The notes under the pieces were generated by a model, which ran no database searches, had not been told where the DNA came from, and worked only from the letters and a program-made list of their open reading frames with translations. A DNA stretch of 64,000 nt. It comes from Phenylobacterium aquaticum (GTDB lineage: Bacteria > Pseudomonadota > Alphaproteobacteria > Caulobacterales > Caulobacteraceae). A program made the position numbers and the translations under genes. Numbering within the stretch: position 1 is the first letter of the stretch; each line of letters opens with the position of its first letter. Below are positions 50,289 through 59,861 of this stretch, one piece after another. The DNA lies in contig NZ_CANCLE010000001.1 of the NCBI RefSeq assembly GCF_947378715.1, positions 19,365 to 83,364 on the forward strand, read 5' to 3'.

Positions 50289-52769
50289 TCAGAAACTCTT
50301 GCTGTAGGAGGCGATGAAGGTGCGGCCGGCGGCGGGGACCGCGCGGTTGCCGAACACCTGGGTGTAGTTCAGCCGGTCGGTGAGATTGTAGACGTTCACG
50401 GCCAGTCGCTGGCCCTCGCCGAAGGTCCAGGCCGCGAAGGCGTTCAGGGTGACGCTCTCCGGAACCTCGGCCAGGCGCGAGGCCGTGAGCGTCGCGCGGT
50501 CGGTATAGGAGACGCTGCGCGCCGTGTAGGCGACGTTCAGCTTGCTCTGATAGGTGACGTCACCGCCGACCGACAGGCCCTCGACCCAATGGCCCAGATC
50601 ATAGGTGGTGAAGACCGAGGCCGAGGTCTTCGGCACGAACACAACCTGCTGGCCGACCGCGACGGTGTTCAGCACCGGGATCGCCACCGTCACCCCCACC
50701 GGGCAGACCACCGCCGTCGGCGTGCCGGCCGTGGTCGTGGGCACTGTGCAGTTGGAATAGGACTCCTTGATCCGCGCATCGAGATAGGCGTAACCGAGGC
50801 TGACGGTCCAGGCCTCTGTCAGCTTGCCGGTGAGCCCCAGCTCCACACCCTTGACCTCCTGGCGCTCGCCCGACTGGGCGACCAGGAAGCCGGTCCCGGG
50901 ATCGGTCTGCAGCGAATTGTCCTTCTTCACGTCGAAGACCGAGGCGGTGAAGGACGCGCGGCCGCCGGGCAGGCCGAGCTTGGCGCCCGCCTCCCAGATC
51001 TGGCTGACCTCGGGTTCCAGGTCCTTGGCGGTGAGGGCCACGGCCGTGCCGGCCCCGACCACGGAGGTCCCTTGCGGGGTCTCCGAACGGCCCCAGGACA
51101 GATAGTAGGTCTCGGTCTGGGACGGCTCATAGACCAGGCTGGCGCGCGGGCTCTTCAGGGTCGACTTGACCTTCAGCCCGCCGACCGGGCTGGCGGCGCC
51201 GCTCATCAGCAGGGTGTCCAGCTTGGCGTCATAGCGATCGACCCGCAGGGAGCCGATCACCGACAGGGCGTCGGTCAGCCACAGGCGGTCGGTGAAGAAC
51301 AGGGCCAGGTCGACGGCCTCGCCCTGGGTGGCCAGGGCGGTGGCGGCGGTCACATTGGTGGCGACCGTCGCGCCATTATAGCTGGTGGTGCAGGGGCCGC
51401 TGGCGGGGCAGGTGATGTTGCGGCCCACCACCGGGCGGAACACCGAATAGCCGGACGGGAAGATCGGGTTCGGATTGACCAGCGGGTGCGGGATCGCGGT
51501 GCGCGCCGTGATCCCGGCAGGCAGGGTGTAGGCGTAGAACTGCTTGTCATTGTGCTGGTAGGACAGGTCGACGCCGAAGATCGCCTGGGTCTTCAGTCCG
51601 CCGACATCGAAGTCCATCCGGGCGGTCGAGATGTTCTGGGCGCCCCAGCTGTCCTGGTCATAGGGGCCGGAGCCGCCGATGCCGCCATAGGCCTCGGTGG
51701 CCGCATTGTTGTCGAACAGGGCGGTGGTGCAGGCGGCGTTGCACTGGTCGGTCGTCGAATATTGGAAGTAGCGCCTATAGGCGCCGACGCGGCTGTCGGA
51801 GGTGAGCGTCAGCCATGGCGCGGCCTTGTGGCTGACGCGCACGGTCAGGATGTCGGCGTCGGTGCGGTCGACGTCGTTGTTGAACCCCAGGAAGCTGGAG
51901 CGCTCCACGCCGACGCCATATTCCGTGGCCGGCAGGGCGATGATGTCGCCCGGACGCTGGACGATGGTGATCCCATAGTCGGGCCGGCGGTTGTCGTGCT
52001 GGTGCAGGTAGCTGGCGGTGAGCGTGGTGTCCGTGCCCAGGCCGAAGCCCACCGAGAGGGCCGCGCCCCAGCGCTTGGAGTTGATGGAGTCACGATCGAC
52101 CACGCCGGTCGAGGAGCCCATCAGGTTCAGCCGCACCGCCGTGGTGTCGTTCAGCTGGTGATTGATGTCGGCCAGGGCCCGGTAATAGTCGCCATTGCCT
52201 GCATAGGTGTCGACGGTGGCGAAGTCCTGCAGCCGGGGCGTCTTGGAGACGGTGTTGATCGCCCCGCCCGTGGTCCCGCGCCCGAACATGGCGCCCGAGG
52301 GACCCTTGAGCACCTGGACTTCCTGATAGTTGAAGCTGTCGCGGGTATAGACCCCGAAGTCGCGCAGGCCGTCGATATAGACATCGTCCTTGGCGTCGAA
52401 GCCGCGGATCTTGAACTGGTCGCCGTTCAGGGTGCCGCCCTCGCCGATGGCGATGGTGATGCCCGGCACATTGCGCAGGGCCTGTTCCAGGCTGTTGACC
52501 CCCTGGGCCTTCAACTGGGCCTGGGAGATCACGCTGATCGCCTGCGGGGTGTCCTGGACCGTGGTCGGCAGGACCGACAGGCCGGTGTCATTGTCCAGCG
52601 GCTTGCGCACGCCGTTCACCTGCACAGCGGAGACCTCGGTGGCGTCGGCGTCCGCCTCGGCCGCATGGGCCGCGCCCGCAAGGCTGACGGCCCCCGCCAA
52701 CATCACCAGACCCAGATGGGCCGGCCGCTTGCGCGCGTAACCGACGACTCCGCTCTTCACCCGACGCAT
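50289..52769 (-). CDS. TonB-dependent siderophore receptor (Fiu/PiuA-like)
   Basis: 826 residues from the ATG at 52769. Signal peptide about 1-38 (LAGAVSLAGAAHAAE), TonB box-like region (TEVSAVQVNG), plug (TPQAISVISQAQLKAQGVNSLEQALRNVPG, GTLNGDQFKIRGFDA, VYIDGLRDFG) and a 22-strand barrel ending in YSKSF. The plug matches catecholate-type receptors. The next gene, piuC, is the partner usually found with Fiu/PiuA. A palindrome resembling a Fur box lies 74-88 bases upstream. The barrel has cysteine pairs in surface loops (NAAC, CPASGPC). Confidence 0.9.
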   Translation of the reverse strand: MRRVKSGVVGYARKRPAHLGLVMLAGAVSLAGAAHAAEADADATEVSAVQVNGVRKPLDNDTGLSVLPTTVQDTPQAISVISQAQLKAQGVNSLEQALRNVPGITIAIGEGGTLNGDQFKIRGFDAKDDVYIDGLRDFGVYTRDSFNYQEVQVLKGPSGAMFGRGTTGGAINTVSKTPRLQDFATVDTYAGNGDYYRALADINHQLNDTTAVRLNLMGSSTGVVDRDSINSKRWGAALSVGFGLGTDTTLTASYLHQHDNRRPDYGITIVQRPGDIIALPATEYGVGVERSSFLGFNNDVDRTDADILTVRVSHKAAPWLTLTSDSRVGAYRRYFQYSTTDQCNAACTTALFDNNAATEAYGGIGGSGPYDQDSWGAQNISTARMDFDVGGLKTQAIFGVDLSYQHNDKQFYAYTLPAGITARTAIPHPLVNPNPIFPSGYSVFRPVVGRNITCPASGPCTTSYNGATVATNVTAATALATQGEAVDLALFFTDRLWLTDALSVIGSLRVDRYDAKLDTLLMSGAASPVGGLKVKSTLKSPRASLVYEPSQTETYYLSWGRSETPQGTSVVGAGTAVALTAKDLEPEVSQIWEAGAKLGLPGGRASFTASVFDVKKDNSLQTDPGTGFLVAQSGERQEVKGVELGLTGKLTEAWTVSLGYAYLDARIKESYSNCTVPTTTAGTPTAVVCPVGVTVAIPVLNTVAVGQQVVFVPKTSASVFTTYDLGHWVEGLSVGGDVTYQSKLNVAYTARSVSYTDRATLTASRLAEVPESVTLNAFAAWTFGEGQRLAVNVYNLTDRLNYTQVFGNRAVPAAGRTFIASYSKSF

Positions 52770-52839
52770 CCCCGAACCCTCACTGACGCCACACAAACTG
52801 CTATTGAGAAGCGTTCTTAATTGCAGCTTGAAACTTTGG

Positions 52840-52860
52840 CAATGCGAGTCATTCGCAAAT
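52840..52860 (-). promoter_or_regulatory. Fur-like operator before the siderophore receptor gene
   Basis: TGCGA-GTCAT-TCGCA (52843-52857), a perfect 5-bp dyad within an AATG-N5-CATT context; it resembles alphaproteobacterial Fur sites. It is in the 180-base gap between the divergent receptor and glutaryl-CoA dehydrogenase genes, nearer to the receptor. Confidence 0.5.
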
Positions 52861-52949
52861 TTGACCTGGACCCATCCACGCGACGCATGGCGCCTACACG
52901 GCTGCGGATTTTCGGCCCATAAGGCGGCGCTGACCTAAGGAGACCGGCC

Positions 52950-54140
52950 ATGGCCCTCGACACCGCCGCCCCCGCCAAGACGTTCGACTGGGAAGACCCC
53001 CTCGATCTGGCCGCGCGGCTTTCCGAAGACGAACGCATGGTCTGGGATTCCGCCCGCGCCTACGCCCGCGAACAACTGCTGCCCCGGGTGGTCTCGGCCT
53101 ATGCCGAGGAGCGGTTTGATCGTGAGATCATGACCGAGATGGGCGCGCTGGGCTTTCTCGGCCCGACGCTTCCCGAAGAGTATGGCTGCGCCGGGGTCAA
53201 TCACGTGGCCTATGGCCTGATCGCCCGCGAGATCGAGGCGATCGACAGCGGCTACCGCTCGGCGATGAGCGTGCAGTCCTCGCTGGTCATGTACCCGATC
53301 TTCGCCTTCGGCTCCGAGGCCCAGAAGCGCAAGTACCTGCCCGGCATGGCGGCGGGCGAGATCATCGGTTGCTTCGGCCTGACCGAGTCGGACGGCGGCT
53401 CCGACCCCGCCTCCATGCGCACCGTGGCCCGCAAGGCGCCCGGCGGCTATGTGCTGAACGGCGCGAAGATGTGGATCACCAACGCCCCGATCTCCGACGT
53501 GGCCCTGGTCTGGGCCAAGCTCGACGGGGTGATTCGCGGCTTCCTGGTCGATCGCGGCTCGGAAGGCTTCGAGACCCCGAAGATTCTCAACAAGCTCTCC
53601 CTGCGCGCCTCGATCACCGGGGAGATTGCGCTGAATGACGTCTTCGTGCCGGAAGACCAGATGATGCCCGGCGTGTCGGGCCTGCGCGGGCCGTTCTCCT
53701 GCCTGAACAAGGCCCGCTACGGCATCGCCTGGGGCGCCATGGGGGCGGCGGACTTCTGCCTGCACGCCAGCCGCGGATACACCCAGTCCCGCAAGGTGTT
53801 CGGCAAGCCGCTGGCCGCCCGCCAGCTGATCCAGAAGAAGCTGGCCGACATGCAGACCGAGATCGCGCTCGGCTTCGAGGGCGCGCTGGCGCTCGGCCGG
53901 CTGATCGACCAGGGCGCCTGGGTGCCCGAGGCCATCAGCCTGATGAAGCGCAACAACTGCGGCAAGGCTCTGGCCATCGCCCGCGAGGCCCGCGACATCC
54001 ACGGCGGCAACGGGATTTCCGGCGACTATCACGTCATGCGCCACGCCGCGAACCTGGAGACCGTCAACACCTATGAAGGCGCCCACGACGTCCACGCCCT
54101 GATCCTGGGTCGGGCCATCACCGGCGAGAACGCCTTCTAG
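52950..54140 (+). CDS. gcdH: Glutaryl-CoA dehydrogenase
   Basis: 396 residues of the acyl-CoA dehydrogenase family. GcdH-type features: [18 protein letters not shown] start, [29 protein letters not shown] near 104-117, [32 protein letters not shown], and the catalytic Glu in [20 protein letters not shown] near the C-terminus. It oxidises and decarboxylates glutaryl-CoA to crotonyl-CoA in lysine/tryptophan breakdown, with FAD. The ATG has a GGAG site. Being single, it probably has its own promoter. Confidence 0.95.
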   Translation: MALDTAAPAKTFDWEDPLDLAARLSEDERMVWDSARAYAREQLLPRVVSAYAEERFDREIMTEMGALGFLGPTLPEEYGCAGVNHVAYGLIAREIEAIDSGYRSAMSVQSSLVMYPIFAFGSEAQKRKYLPGMAAGEIIGCFGLTESDGGSDPASMRTVARKAPGGYVLNGAKMWITNAPISDVALVWAKLDGVIRGFLVDRGSEGFETPKILNKLSLRASITGEIALNDVFVPEDQMMPGVSGLRGPFSCLNKARYGIAWGAMGAADFCLHASRGYTQSRKVFGKPLAARQLIQKKLADMQTEIALGFEGALALGRLIDQGAWVPEAISLMKRNNCGKALAIAREARDIHGGNGISGDYHVMRHAANLETVNTYEGAHDVHALILGRAITGENAF

Positions 54141-54294
54141 CCTCGCCCATCGCCGCCCCGCCCAATTCGGGCCGGGGCGGCCACTTCCACGTGGCCCGAG
54201 CGACGACGCAACCCTTGCGGTCAATTGTCGCGGTTTCGAACCATACGTTTACGCTTCCAGAGTCATGCTCGCGCGCGTCATCGGGGGGGCGAGC

Positions 54295-56982
54295 ATGGCC
54301 GACGAGAAGAAGAGCGGCACGCCGACAGACACGGCGGGCATGGTGCAATGGATGTTCGAGCACAGCCGCGAAGTGCTGTTCGTGCTGGGGCCCAACCGCC
54401 GCTTCAAGCTGGTGAACCCCGCCTGGCTGCGCATGACCGGCTGGACCGAGGCCGAGGTGATCGGCCGCCCGGCCGGCGATTTCATGCACCCCGACGACCT
54501 GCCCGAGATCGAGGCCCACATGGCCCGGGTGCTGCGCGACGGAATGGGCGACCATATCTCGCGCGTGCTGATGAAATCGGGCGACTGGCGCTGGTTCGAG
54601 GGCCGCGCCCAGCTGACCGAGGACGGCCACGTCATCGGCATCGTTCGCGATGTGACCGAGGATCGCGCCGCCCGCATTGAGCTGGAGACCGCCCGCCAGA
54701 CCCAGCTGATCCTGGCCGAGGCCGCCGGCATCGGCTCCTGGAGCTACGAGCCGGAAGCGCGGCGGATCACCTGGTCCGACGATATCCGCGCGATCACCGG
54801 CTACGCCCAGGCCGAGATGGAGACCCCGGAACAATTCATCGACCTGCTGCACGAGGACGAGGCGGAGGATGTCCGCCGCCGGTTCGAAGAAGGCGCCCGG
54901 CTGGGTCGCCCCGGCGCCTTCGACCACCGCATGCGCAACAAGAACGGCCGATGGTCGACCTGGCGCGTCACCTATCTGTGCGAGCCGCGCCCCAGCGGCG
55001 TCTTCGCCCTGCGCGGCATCTCCCAGGACATCACCGAGCTCACGGCCGCCCATGAGGCGGCGGTGCGGACCGGCCATCAGATCCGCGGCCTGATCGAGAG
55101 CGCCCCGGTGGCGGTGGCCATGTTCGACATGGAGCTGAAATATCTGGTGGCCAGCGGCGCCTGGCGCGCGGCCTTCAGCCTGGACCACCGGCCCTATATC
55201 GGCCGCACCCTGCCGGAGGTCTTCCCGACCATCCCCAAGCGGCTGTTGCGCGCCCAGCGCAAGGCCCTGGGCGGCCAGGTCACCTCGAACCAGGAAGACC
55301 GCTTCACCGACAGCCAGGGCAACGCCCACTGGGTCCGTTGGGAGGCCCGTCCCTGGCGCGATTCGAGCGGCGAGATCCGCGGCATGCTGGCCTTCGTCGA
55401 CGACGTCTCGGCGGTGTCGCTCGCCAAGCGCGAAGCCCAGGCCAATGCGCGCCGCCTGAAGCTGGCGCTCAGCGCCGCCGACGCCGGGGTCTATGAGATA
55501 GACCACGTCAACAAGACCTTCTGGGTGTCGCCGGAGTTCAAGCGCCTGATCGGGGCGACCAGAAGCTATGAGGACGCGCGCGCCCTGCGCTTCCCCAACT
55601 TCCACGAGGACGACCTCGATCGGGTGCGGACCGCGTTCCGCGACCTGCGCTCCGGCAAGCGCGACGGCGCCGATGCCTTCGAGGCGCGGATCTACACCCC
55701 GGCCGGCGAAGCCCGCTGGGTGCGGGTGTTTCATCATCTGAAGGTCGACCGGGCCGGGCGCTGGGTGAAGGGCGTCGGCCTGATCCAGGACATCGACGAT
55801 CGCAAGCGCCAGGAACTGGCCCTGATCGAGGCCCAGCGCGCCGCCGAGGCCGGCGCCGACGCCAAGGCCGCCTTCCTGGCCAATATGAGCCATGAGATCC
55901 GCACGCCCTTGAACGGGGTGATGGGGGTGCTGCACCTCTTGAAGACCGAGGCGCTCAGCGAGGAGGGTCGCGGCATGCTGGAGGAGGCGCTGTCCTGCGG
56001 CCTGATGCTGTCTGAGCTGCTGAACGACGTCATCGACTTCTCGAAGATCGAGGCCGGCCGGTTGGAGCTGACCCCGGAATCCATCGATCCCGCCGCCCTG
56101 GCCCAGGGCGTCGCCCATCTGCTGCGGCCCCAGGCCGAGGCCAAGGGCCTGACCATCCGGCTGGAGGGCTTCGCCGAGATCGGCTGGGTGCGGGCCGATC
56201 CGGTGCGCCTGCGCCAGGCCCTGTTCAACCTGGTCGGCAATGCGGTGAAGTTCACCCTGGACGGCCACATCACCCTGCGCGCCGCCCTGCTGCCCGGGGA
56301 GCCTCGGCTGCTGCGGCTGGAGATCGAGGACACCGGGGTCGGCATTCCCGCCGAGGCCCAGGCGCGGATCTTCCAGCGCTTCGACCAGGGGGACGCCTCC
56401 ACCACCCGGCGATTCGGTGGCTCGGGCCTGGGCCTGGCCATCACCCAGCGGTTGGCCGAGATGATGGGCGGTCGCGTCGGCTTCTCCTCGGTCGAGGGCC
56501 AGGGCTCCACCTTCTGGCTGGAGGTCAGTGCGCCGCCGGCCGAGGCCGTGGCGGCGGTTCAGGATAGCCGCGAGGCCTTCCTCGCCGGCCTCAAGGTGCT
56601 GGTGGTCGAGGACAATCCCACCAACCGGATGATCGCCACCAAGCTGCTGGAGAACCTGGGCGCCCATGTCGAGACCGCGCCGGACGGCCTGCTGGGCGTC
56701 GAGGCGGCGGCGCGTGGCGGCTTCGATCTGATCCTGATGGACGTGCAGATGCCGGGCATTGACGGGCTGGAGGCGGCGCGCCGCATCCGCGCCCTGCCCG
56801 GCCCGGTCGCCACGACCCCGATCGTGGCGCTGACCGCCAATGTGCTGTCGCACCAGCACCGCGCCTATATCGAGGCCGGCATGGACGGGGTGGTCGGCAA
56901 GCCGATCTCGCCCGCCGCCCTGCTGACCGAGATCGCCCGGCTGTCGCATCCAACGCCTCAGCGCGACGAAGCCGTCGCCTGA
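54295..56982 (+). CDS. Large PAS hybrid sensor histidine kinase
   Basis: 895 residues from the ATG at 54295, soluble. Four PAS-type domains: 15-130 (PRFKLVNP-like NRRFKLVNPAWLRMTGW), 140-260, 265-375 and 385-510, followed by HisKA with NMSHEIRTPLNGVMGVLHLL (His about 535), HATPase with GNAVKF, DTGVGIP and GGSGLGLAI boxes, and a receiver with LILMDVQMPGIDG (Asp about 817). The many PAS domains suggest redox, light or small-molecule input. No partner regulator is adjacent. A longer frame starting ten codons earlier (54265) lacks a ribosome site. Confidence 0.92.
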   Translation: MADEKKSGTPTDTAGMVQWMFEHSREVLFVLGPNRRFKLVNPAWLRMTGWTEAEVIGRPAGDFMHPDDLPEIEAHMARVLRDGMGDHISRVLMKSGDWRWFEGRAQLTEDGHVIGIVRDVTEDRAARIELETARQTQLILAEAAGIGSWSYEPEARRITWSDDIRAITGYAQAEMETPEQFIDLLHEDEAEDVRRRFEEGARLGRPGAFDHRMRNKNGRWSTWRVTYLCEPRPSGVFALRGISQDITELTAAHEAAVRTGHQIRGLIESAPVAVAMFDMELKYLVASGAWRAAFSLDHRPYIGRTLPEVFPTIPKRLLRAQRKALGGQVTSNQEDRFTDSQGNAHWVRWEARPWRDSSGEIRGMLAFVDDVSAVSLAKREAQANARRLKLALSAADAGVYEIDHVNKTFWVSPEFKRLIGATRSYEDARALRFPNFHEDDLDRVRTAFRDLRSGKRDGADAFEARIYTPAGEARWVRVFHHLKVDRAGRWVKGVGLIQDIDDRKRQELALIEAQRAAEAGADAKAAFLANMSHEIRTPLNGVMGVLHLLKTEALSEEGRGMLEEALSCGLMLSELLNDVIDFSKIEAGRLELTPESIDPAALAQGVAHLLRPQAEAKGLTIRLEGFAEIGWVRADPVRLRQALFNLVGNAVKFTLDGHITLRAALLPGEPRLLRLEIEDTGVGIPAEAQARIFQRFDQGDASTTRRFGGSGLGLAITQRLAEMMGGRVGFSSVEGQGSTFWLEVSAPPAEAVAAVQDSREAFLAGLKVLVVEDNPTNRMIATKLLENLGAHVETAPDGLLGVEAAARGGFDLILMDVQMPGIDGLEAARRIRALPGPVATTPIVALTANVLSHQHRAYIEAGMDGVVGKPISPAALLTEIARLSHPTPQRDEAVA

Positions 56983-57096
56983 AGCCGCAGCGCGGACGGC
57001 TGTGGCGGTGAGCCGGGCGCGCCGCGCTCCAGGCTCTTCCGCTCCCCGCCGCGCCGGTGTTAGACCTTCGCGCCAGTCAGGGTGGGGAACAACAAC

Positions 57097-58773
57097 ATGG
57101 CCGAAGTCGCCGCAGAGACGTCGAGCGCACCGCCGCGGGAGGTGTCGCTCCGCACCGTGGTCGCCGCCTCATCGGCCGGCACCACCTTTGAGTGGTACGA
57201 CTTCTTCGTATTCGGCAGCCTGACCCAAGTCATCTCCAAGACCTTCTTCTCCGGACTGACCGACACCGCCGGCTATATCGCGGCGCTCGCCCTGTTCGGC
57301 GCGGGCTTCGCCTTCCGTCCGCTGGGCGCGCTGGTGTTCGGACGCATCGGCGACCGGGCCGGCCGCAAGGGCGCCTTCCTGGTGACCGTGATGCTGATGG
57401 GCGGCGCGACCGTCGCCATCGGCCTGTTGCCCAGCTATGCCCAGGCAGGCCTGGTCGCCCCGGCCCTGCTGGTGCTGATGCGTATCCTGCAGGGCTTCGC
57501 GCTCGGCGGGGAATATGGCGGCGCCGCGATCTATGTGGCCGAGCACGCGCCCCATGGCGCGCGCGGCCGGGCCACCAGCTGGGTGCAGACCTCCGCCGCC
57601 TTCGGCCTGTTCGGCGCGCTGCTGGTGATCCTCGCCACCCGGCTGGTCCTGGGCAAAGCCTTCGGCCCCGACGCCTTCGACGCCTGGGGCTGGCGCATTC
57701 CGTTCCTGTTCTCGGCCGGCCTGCTGGCGGTCTCGGTGTTCATGCGCCTGAAGCTCAGCGAGAGCCCGACCTTCGCCAAGATGAAGGAAGAGGGCCAGGT
57801 CAGCGCCGCGCCCTATACCGAGGCCTTCGGCCAGTGGAAGAATCTCAAGCTGGTGCTGATCGCCCTGTTCGCGATCATGTCCGCCCAGGGGGCCGTCTGG
57901 TACACGGCCTTCTTCTACGTCCAGACCTTCCTGGACAAGTTCCTGAAGGTGCCGCCGGAAACCATCAACTGGATCATGATGGTCGCCACGGCGGTCAGCG
58001 CCGTCTTCTACGTCGTGTTCGGCTGGCTGTCGGACAAGATCGGCCGCAAGCCGGTCATGCTGTTCGGCATGACCCTGATGCTGGTCGCCTATTTCCCCGG
58101 CTTCCACGCCCTGACCCAGGCGGCCAATCCGGCCCTGGCCGAGGCCCAGGCCCGCACCCCCGTGGTGGTGGTCGCCGACCCGGCCGAGTGCTCCCTGCAG
58201 TTCGACCCGGTCGGCAAGGCGTCCTTCGTCTCGTCCTGCGACATCGCCAAGAGCGTGCTGGCCAATGCCGGGGTGTCCTATGACAATCAGAGGGGCGCAG
58301 CAGGCTCCAAGGCTGAAGTCCGGGTGGGCGACGCCGTCGTGACCACCGCCTCGGCCAAGGGTCTGGCCAAGCCCCAGGCCAAGCTCGTCAAGACCAAGGT
58401 CGAGGGCGACATCAAGAAGGCCCTGGCCGCCGCCGGCTATCCGGCCAAGGCGGATCCCAAGCGCATGAACCTGCCCCTGCTGTTCGGGGTGCTGTTCGTG
58501 TTCGTGATCGCCGCGACCGCCCTGTTCGGACCGATCGCCGCCTGCCTGGTGGAGCTGTTCCCGACCCGCATTCGCTACACCGCCATGTCCCTGCCCTATC
58601 ATATCGGCACCGGCTGGATCGGCGGCTTCGTGCCCTTCACCGCCTTCGCCATCGTGGCGGCGGTGGGCAACATCTATTCCGGCCTTTGGTATCCCTTCGG
58701 CTTCACCCTGCTCTCGGTGCTGACCTGCCTGTTCTTCCTGCCGGAGACCAATGGCCGGTCGCTGGATGACTAG
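57097..58773 (+). CDS. MHS-type MFS transporter with a large extra-membrane insertion
   Basis: 558 residues from the ATG at 57097 (GTGGGGA site). Metabolite:H+ symporter features: SSAGTTFEWYDFFVFGSL near 25, GRIGDRAGRKGAF between helices 2 and 3, and RILQGFALGGEYGGAAIYVAEHAP. Twelve helices are present, but between about residues 345 and 465 there is a soluble stretch of some 115 residues (TPVVVVADPAECSLQF to AGYPAKADPKRMN) with two cysteines; ordinary family members (about 430 residues) lack it. The substrate may be an organic acid or compatible solute; unknown. Confidence 0.85.
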   Translation: MAEVAAETSSAPPREVSLRTVVAASSAGTTFEWYDFFVFGSLTQVISKTFFSGLTDTAGYIAALALFGAGFAFRPLGALVFGRIGDRAGRKGAFLVTVMLMGGATVAIGLLPSYAQAGLVAPALLVLMRILQGFALGGEYGGAAIYVAEHAPHGARGRATSWVQTSAAFGLFGALLVILATRLVLGKAFGPDAFDAWGWRIPFLFSAGLLAVSVFMRLKLSESPTFAKMKEEGQVSAAPYTEAFGQWKNLKLVLIALFAIMSAQGAVWYTAFFYVQTFLDKFLKVPPETINWIMMVATAVSAVFYVVFGWLSDKIGRKPVMLFGMTLMLVAYFPGFHALTQAANPALAEAQARTPVVVVADPAECSLQFDPVGKASFVSSCDIAKSVLANAGVSYDNQRGAAGSKAEVRVGDAVVTTASAKGLAKPQAKLVKTKVEGDIKKALAAAGYPAKADPKRMNLPLLFGVLFVFVIAATALFGPIAACLVELFPTRIRYTAMSLPYHIGTGWIGGFVPFTAFAIVAAVGNIYSGLWYPFGFTLLSVLTCLFFLPETNGRSLDD

Positions 58774-58779
58774 AGGGGC

Positions 58780-59784
58780 TCAGGCGGCCAGCACCCTGGC
58801 CGCCTGATCACAGGCCTCGCCGCCTATTCCCTGGAGCGCCGCGCTGAGCTGCGCCTTGCCATAGGCGACCCGGCCCTCCCAGGGGTCGAGGGCGAAGGTC
58901 CCCTCGCCTATCCCCTGGTGCAGTGCGGCCAGCGGCGGGGCTTCGAGGTCGGCGAACACCGTCCCGGGGCGTTCGGCCGCCGCCCCCGACAGGAACATCA
59001 CCCCATAGAAGACGTGGCTGATCTGGCGCATCAGCTGCAGCCGCGCCTGTTCCACCGGGGTCGGCGGCCGGTTGAAATAGGTGCGTACGACCAGGTCGGC
59101 TTCGGCCGCATCGCGGGTGAACATGTTGAGGCTCGCCGCCAGGTCGACATAGCGGTCGGCGCGGAAGGCCGATTCCCAGTCCACCAGCCAGATCCGGCGA
59201 CCGTCATAGATCAGGTTGCGCGGGTTGAGGTCGTTGTGGCTGGAGACTTCGTCGGCCGGCAGGCCGCGATAGAGCGCAGACACCCGGTCATAGCTGGTGA
59301 GTAGCGCGTCCAGCGTCCCAGCTGTGAACATTCCGCCAGCCCGGAACGGGGCCAGCAGGCTCTCCATGGCGTCCAGATAACCGACCAGGGGCGGGAAGCC
59401 CGGGGTCTGGTGCAGCACCCGGACGGTCTGGGCCAGTTCGACCAGCAGGTTGTCGCGGGTCCCGGCATAGTCGGTGGAGAGCGACCGCTGCGGAATGAAG
59501 TCGAGGATCGCCACCCCGTCTTCGGGGTTCGCGTAATAGACGCGCGGCGCCAGGCAGGCCTCTGCGGCGTGGGCCATGCAGCCATACCAGCGGTGGGGAT
59601 CGCGGAAGGCGTCGCGGGCCCCCTCGATCCGCAGCACATAGGCGATGCCGCCGACCCGGATCTTCAGCACCTGGGCGCCGGACAGCCCGCCGGCCAGGGG
59701 CGTGACGCTGTCGGCGACCGGAGTCCCGAAGGCCGTGACGAGGGCGCGTTCGACGGCGGCGCGGTGAGGTTCAGCGATCGGCAT
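58780..59784 (-). CDS. Choline/aminoglycoside kinase-fold phosphotransferase
   Basis: 334 residues. Kinase-like motifs: GLSGAQVLKIRVGGIAYVLR (nucleotide region) near 33, catalytic SSHNDLNPRNLIYDG near 181, and metal-binding WLVDWESAF near 200. The SHNDLNPRNL pattern with VDWE is common in choline kinase and APH families. The substrate is unknown. Its candidate operator and promoter lie just upstream. It is preceded on the same strand by the siroheme-type gene and is convergent with the transporter gene (6-base gap). Confidence 0.82.
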   Translation of the reverse strand: MPIAEPHRAAVERALVTAFGTPVADSVTPLAGGLSGAQVLKIRVGGIAYVLRIEGARDAFRDPHRWYGCMAHAAEACLAPRVYYANPEDGVAILDFIPQRSLSTDYAGTRDNLLVELAQTVRVLHQTPGFPPLVGYLDAMESLLAPFRAGGMFTAGTLDALLTSYDRVSALYRGLPADEVSSHNDLNPRNLIYDGRRIWLVDWESAFRADRYVDLAASLNMFTRDAAEADLVVRTYFNRPPTPVEQARLQLMRQISHVFYGVMFLSGAAAERPGTVFADLEAPPLAALHQGIGEGTFALDPWEGRVAYGKAQLSAALQGIGGEACDQAARVLAA

Positions 59785-59808
59785 GGGGCGGCTCCAGAAG
59801 GTCGCCGC

Positions 59809-59849
59809 TTTTTACCCGGGTGAAATATGAAGTCAATATTATCCGGGTA
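59809..59849 (-). promoter_or_regulatory. Promoter with two direct ACCCGG(A/G)TAA repeats
   Basis: Minus strand: TTGACT (59836-59831), 16 bases, TAAAAA (59814-59809). TACCCGGATAAT (59849-59838) is directly upstream of the -35 and CACCCGGGTAA (59822-59812) overlaps the -10, two near-identical copies 27 bases apart. The arrangement suggests repressor binding; the regulator is not identified. The phosphotransferase ATG is 25 bases downstream. Confidence 0.5.
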
Positions 59850-59861
59850 TTAAATCCGCCG

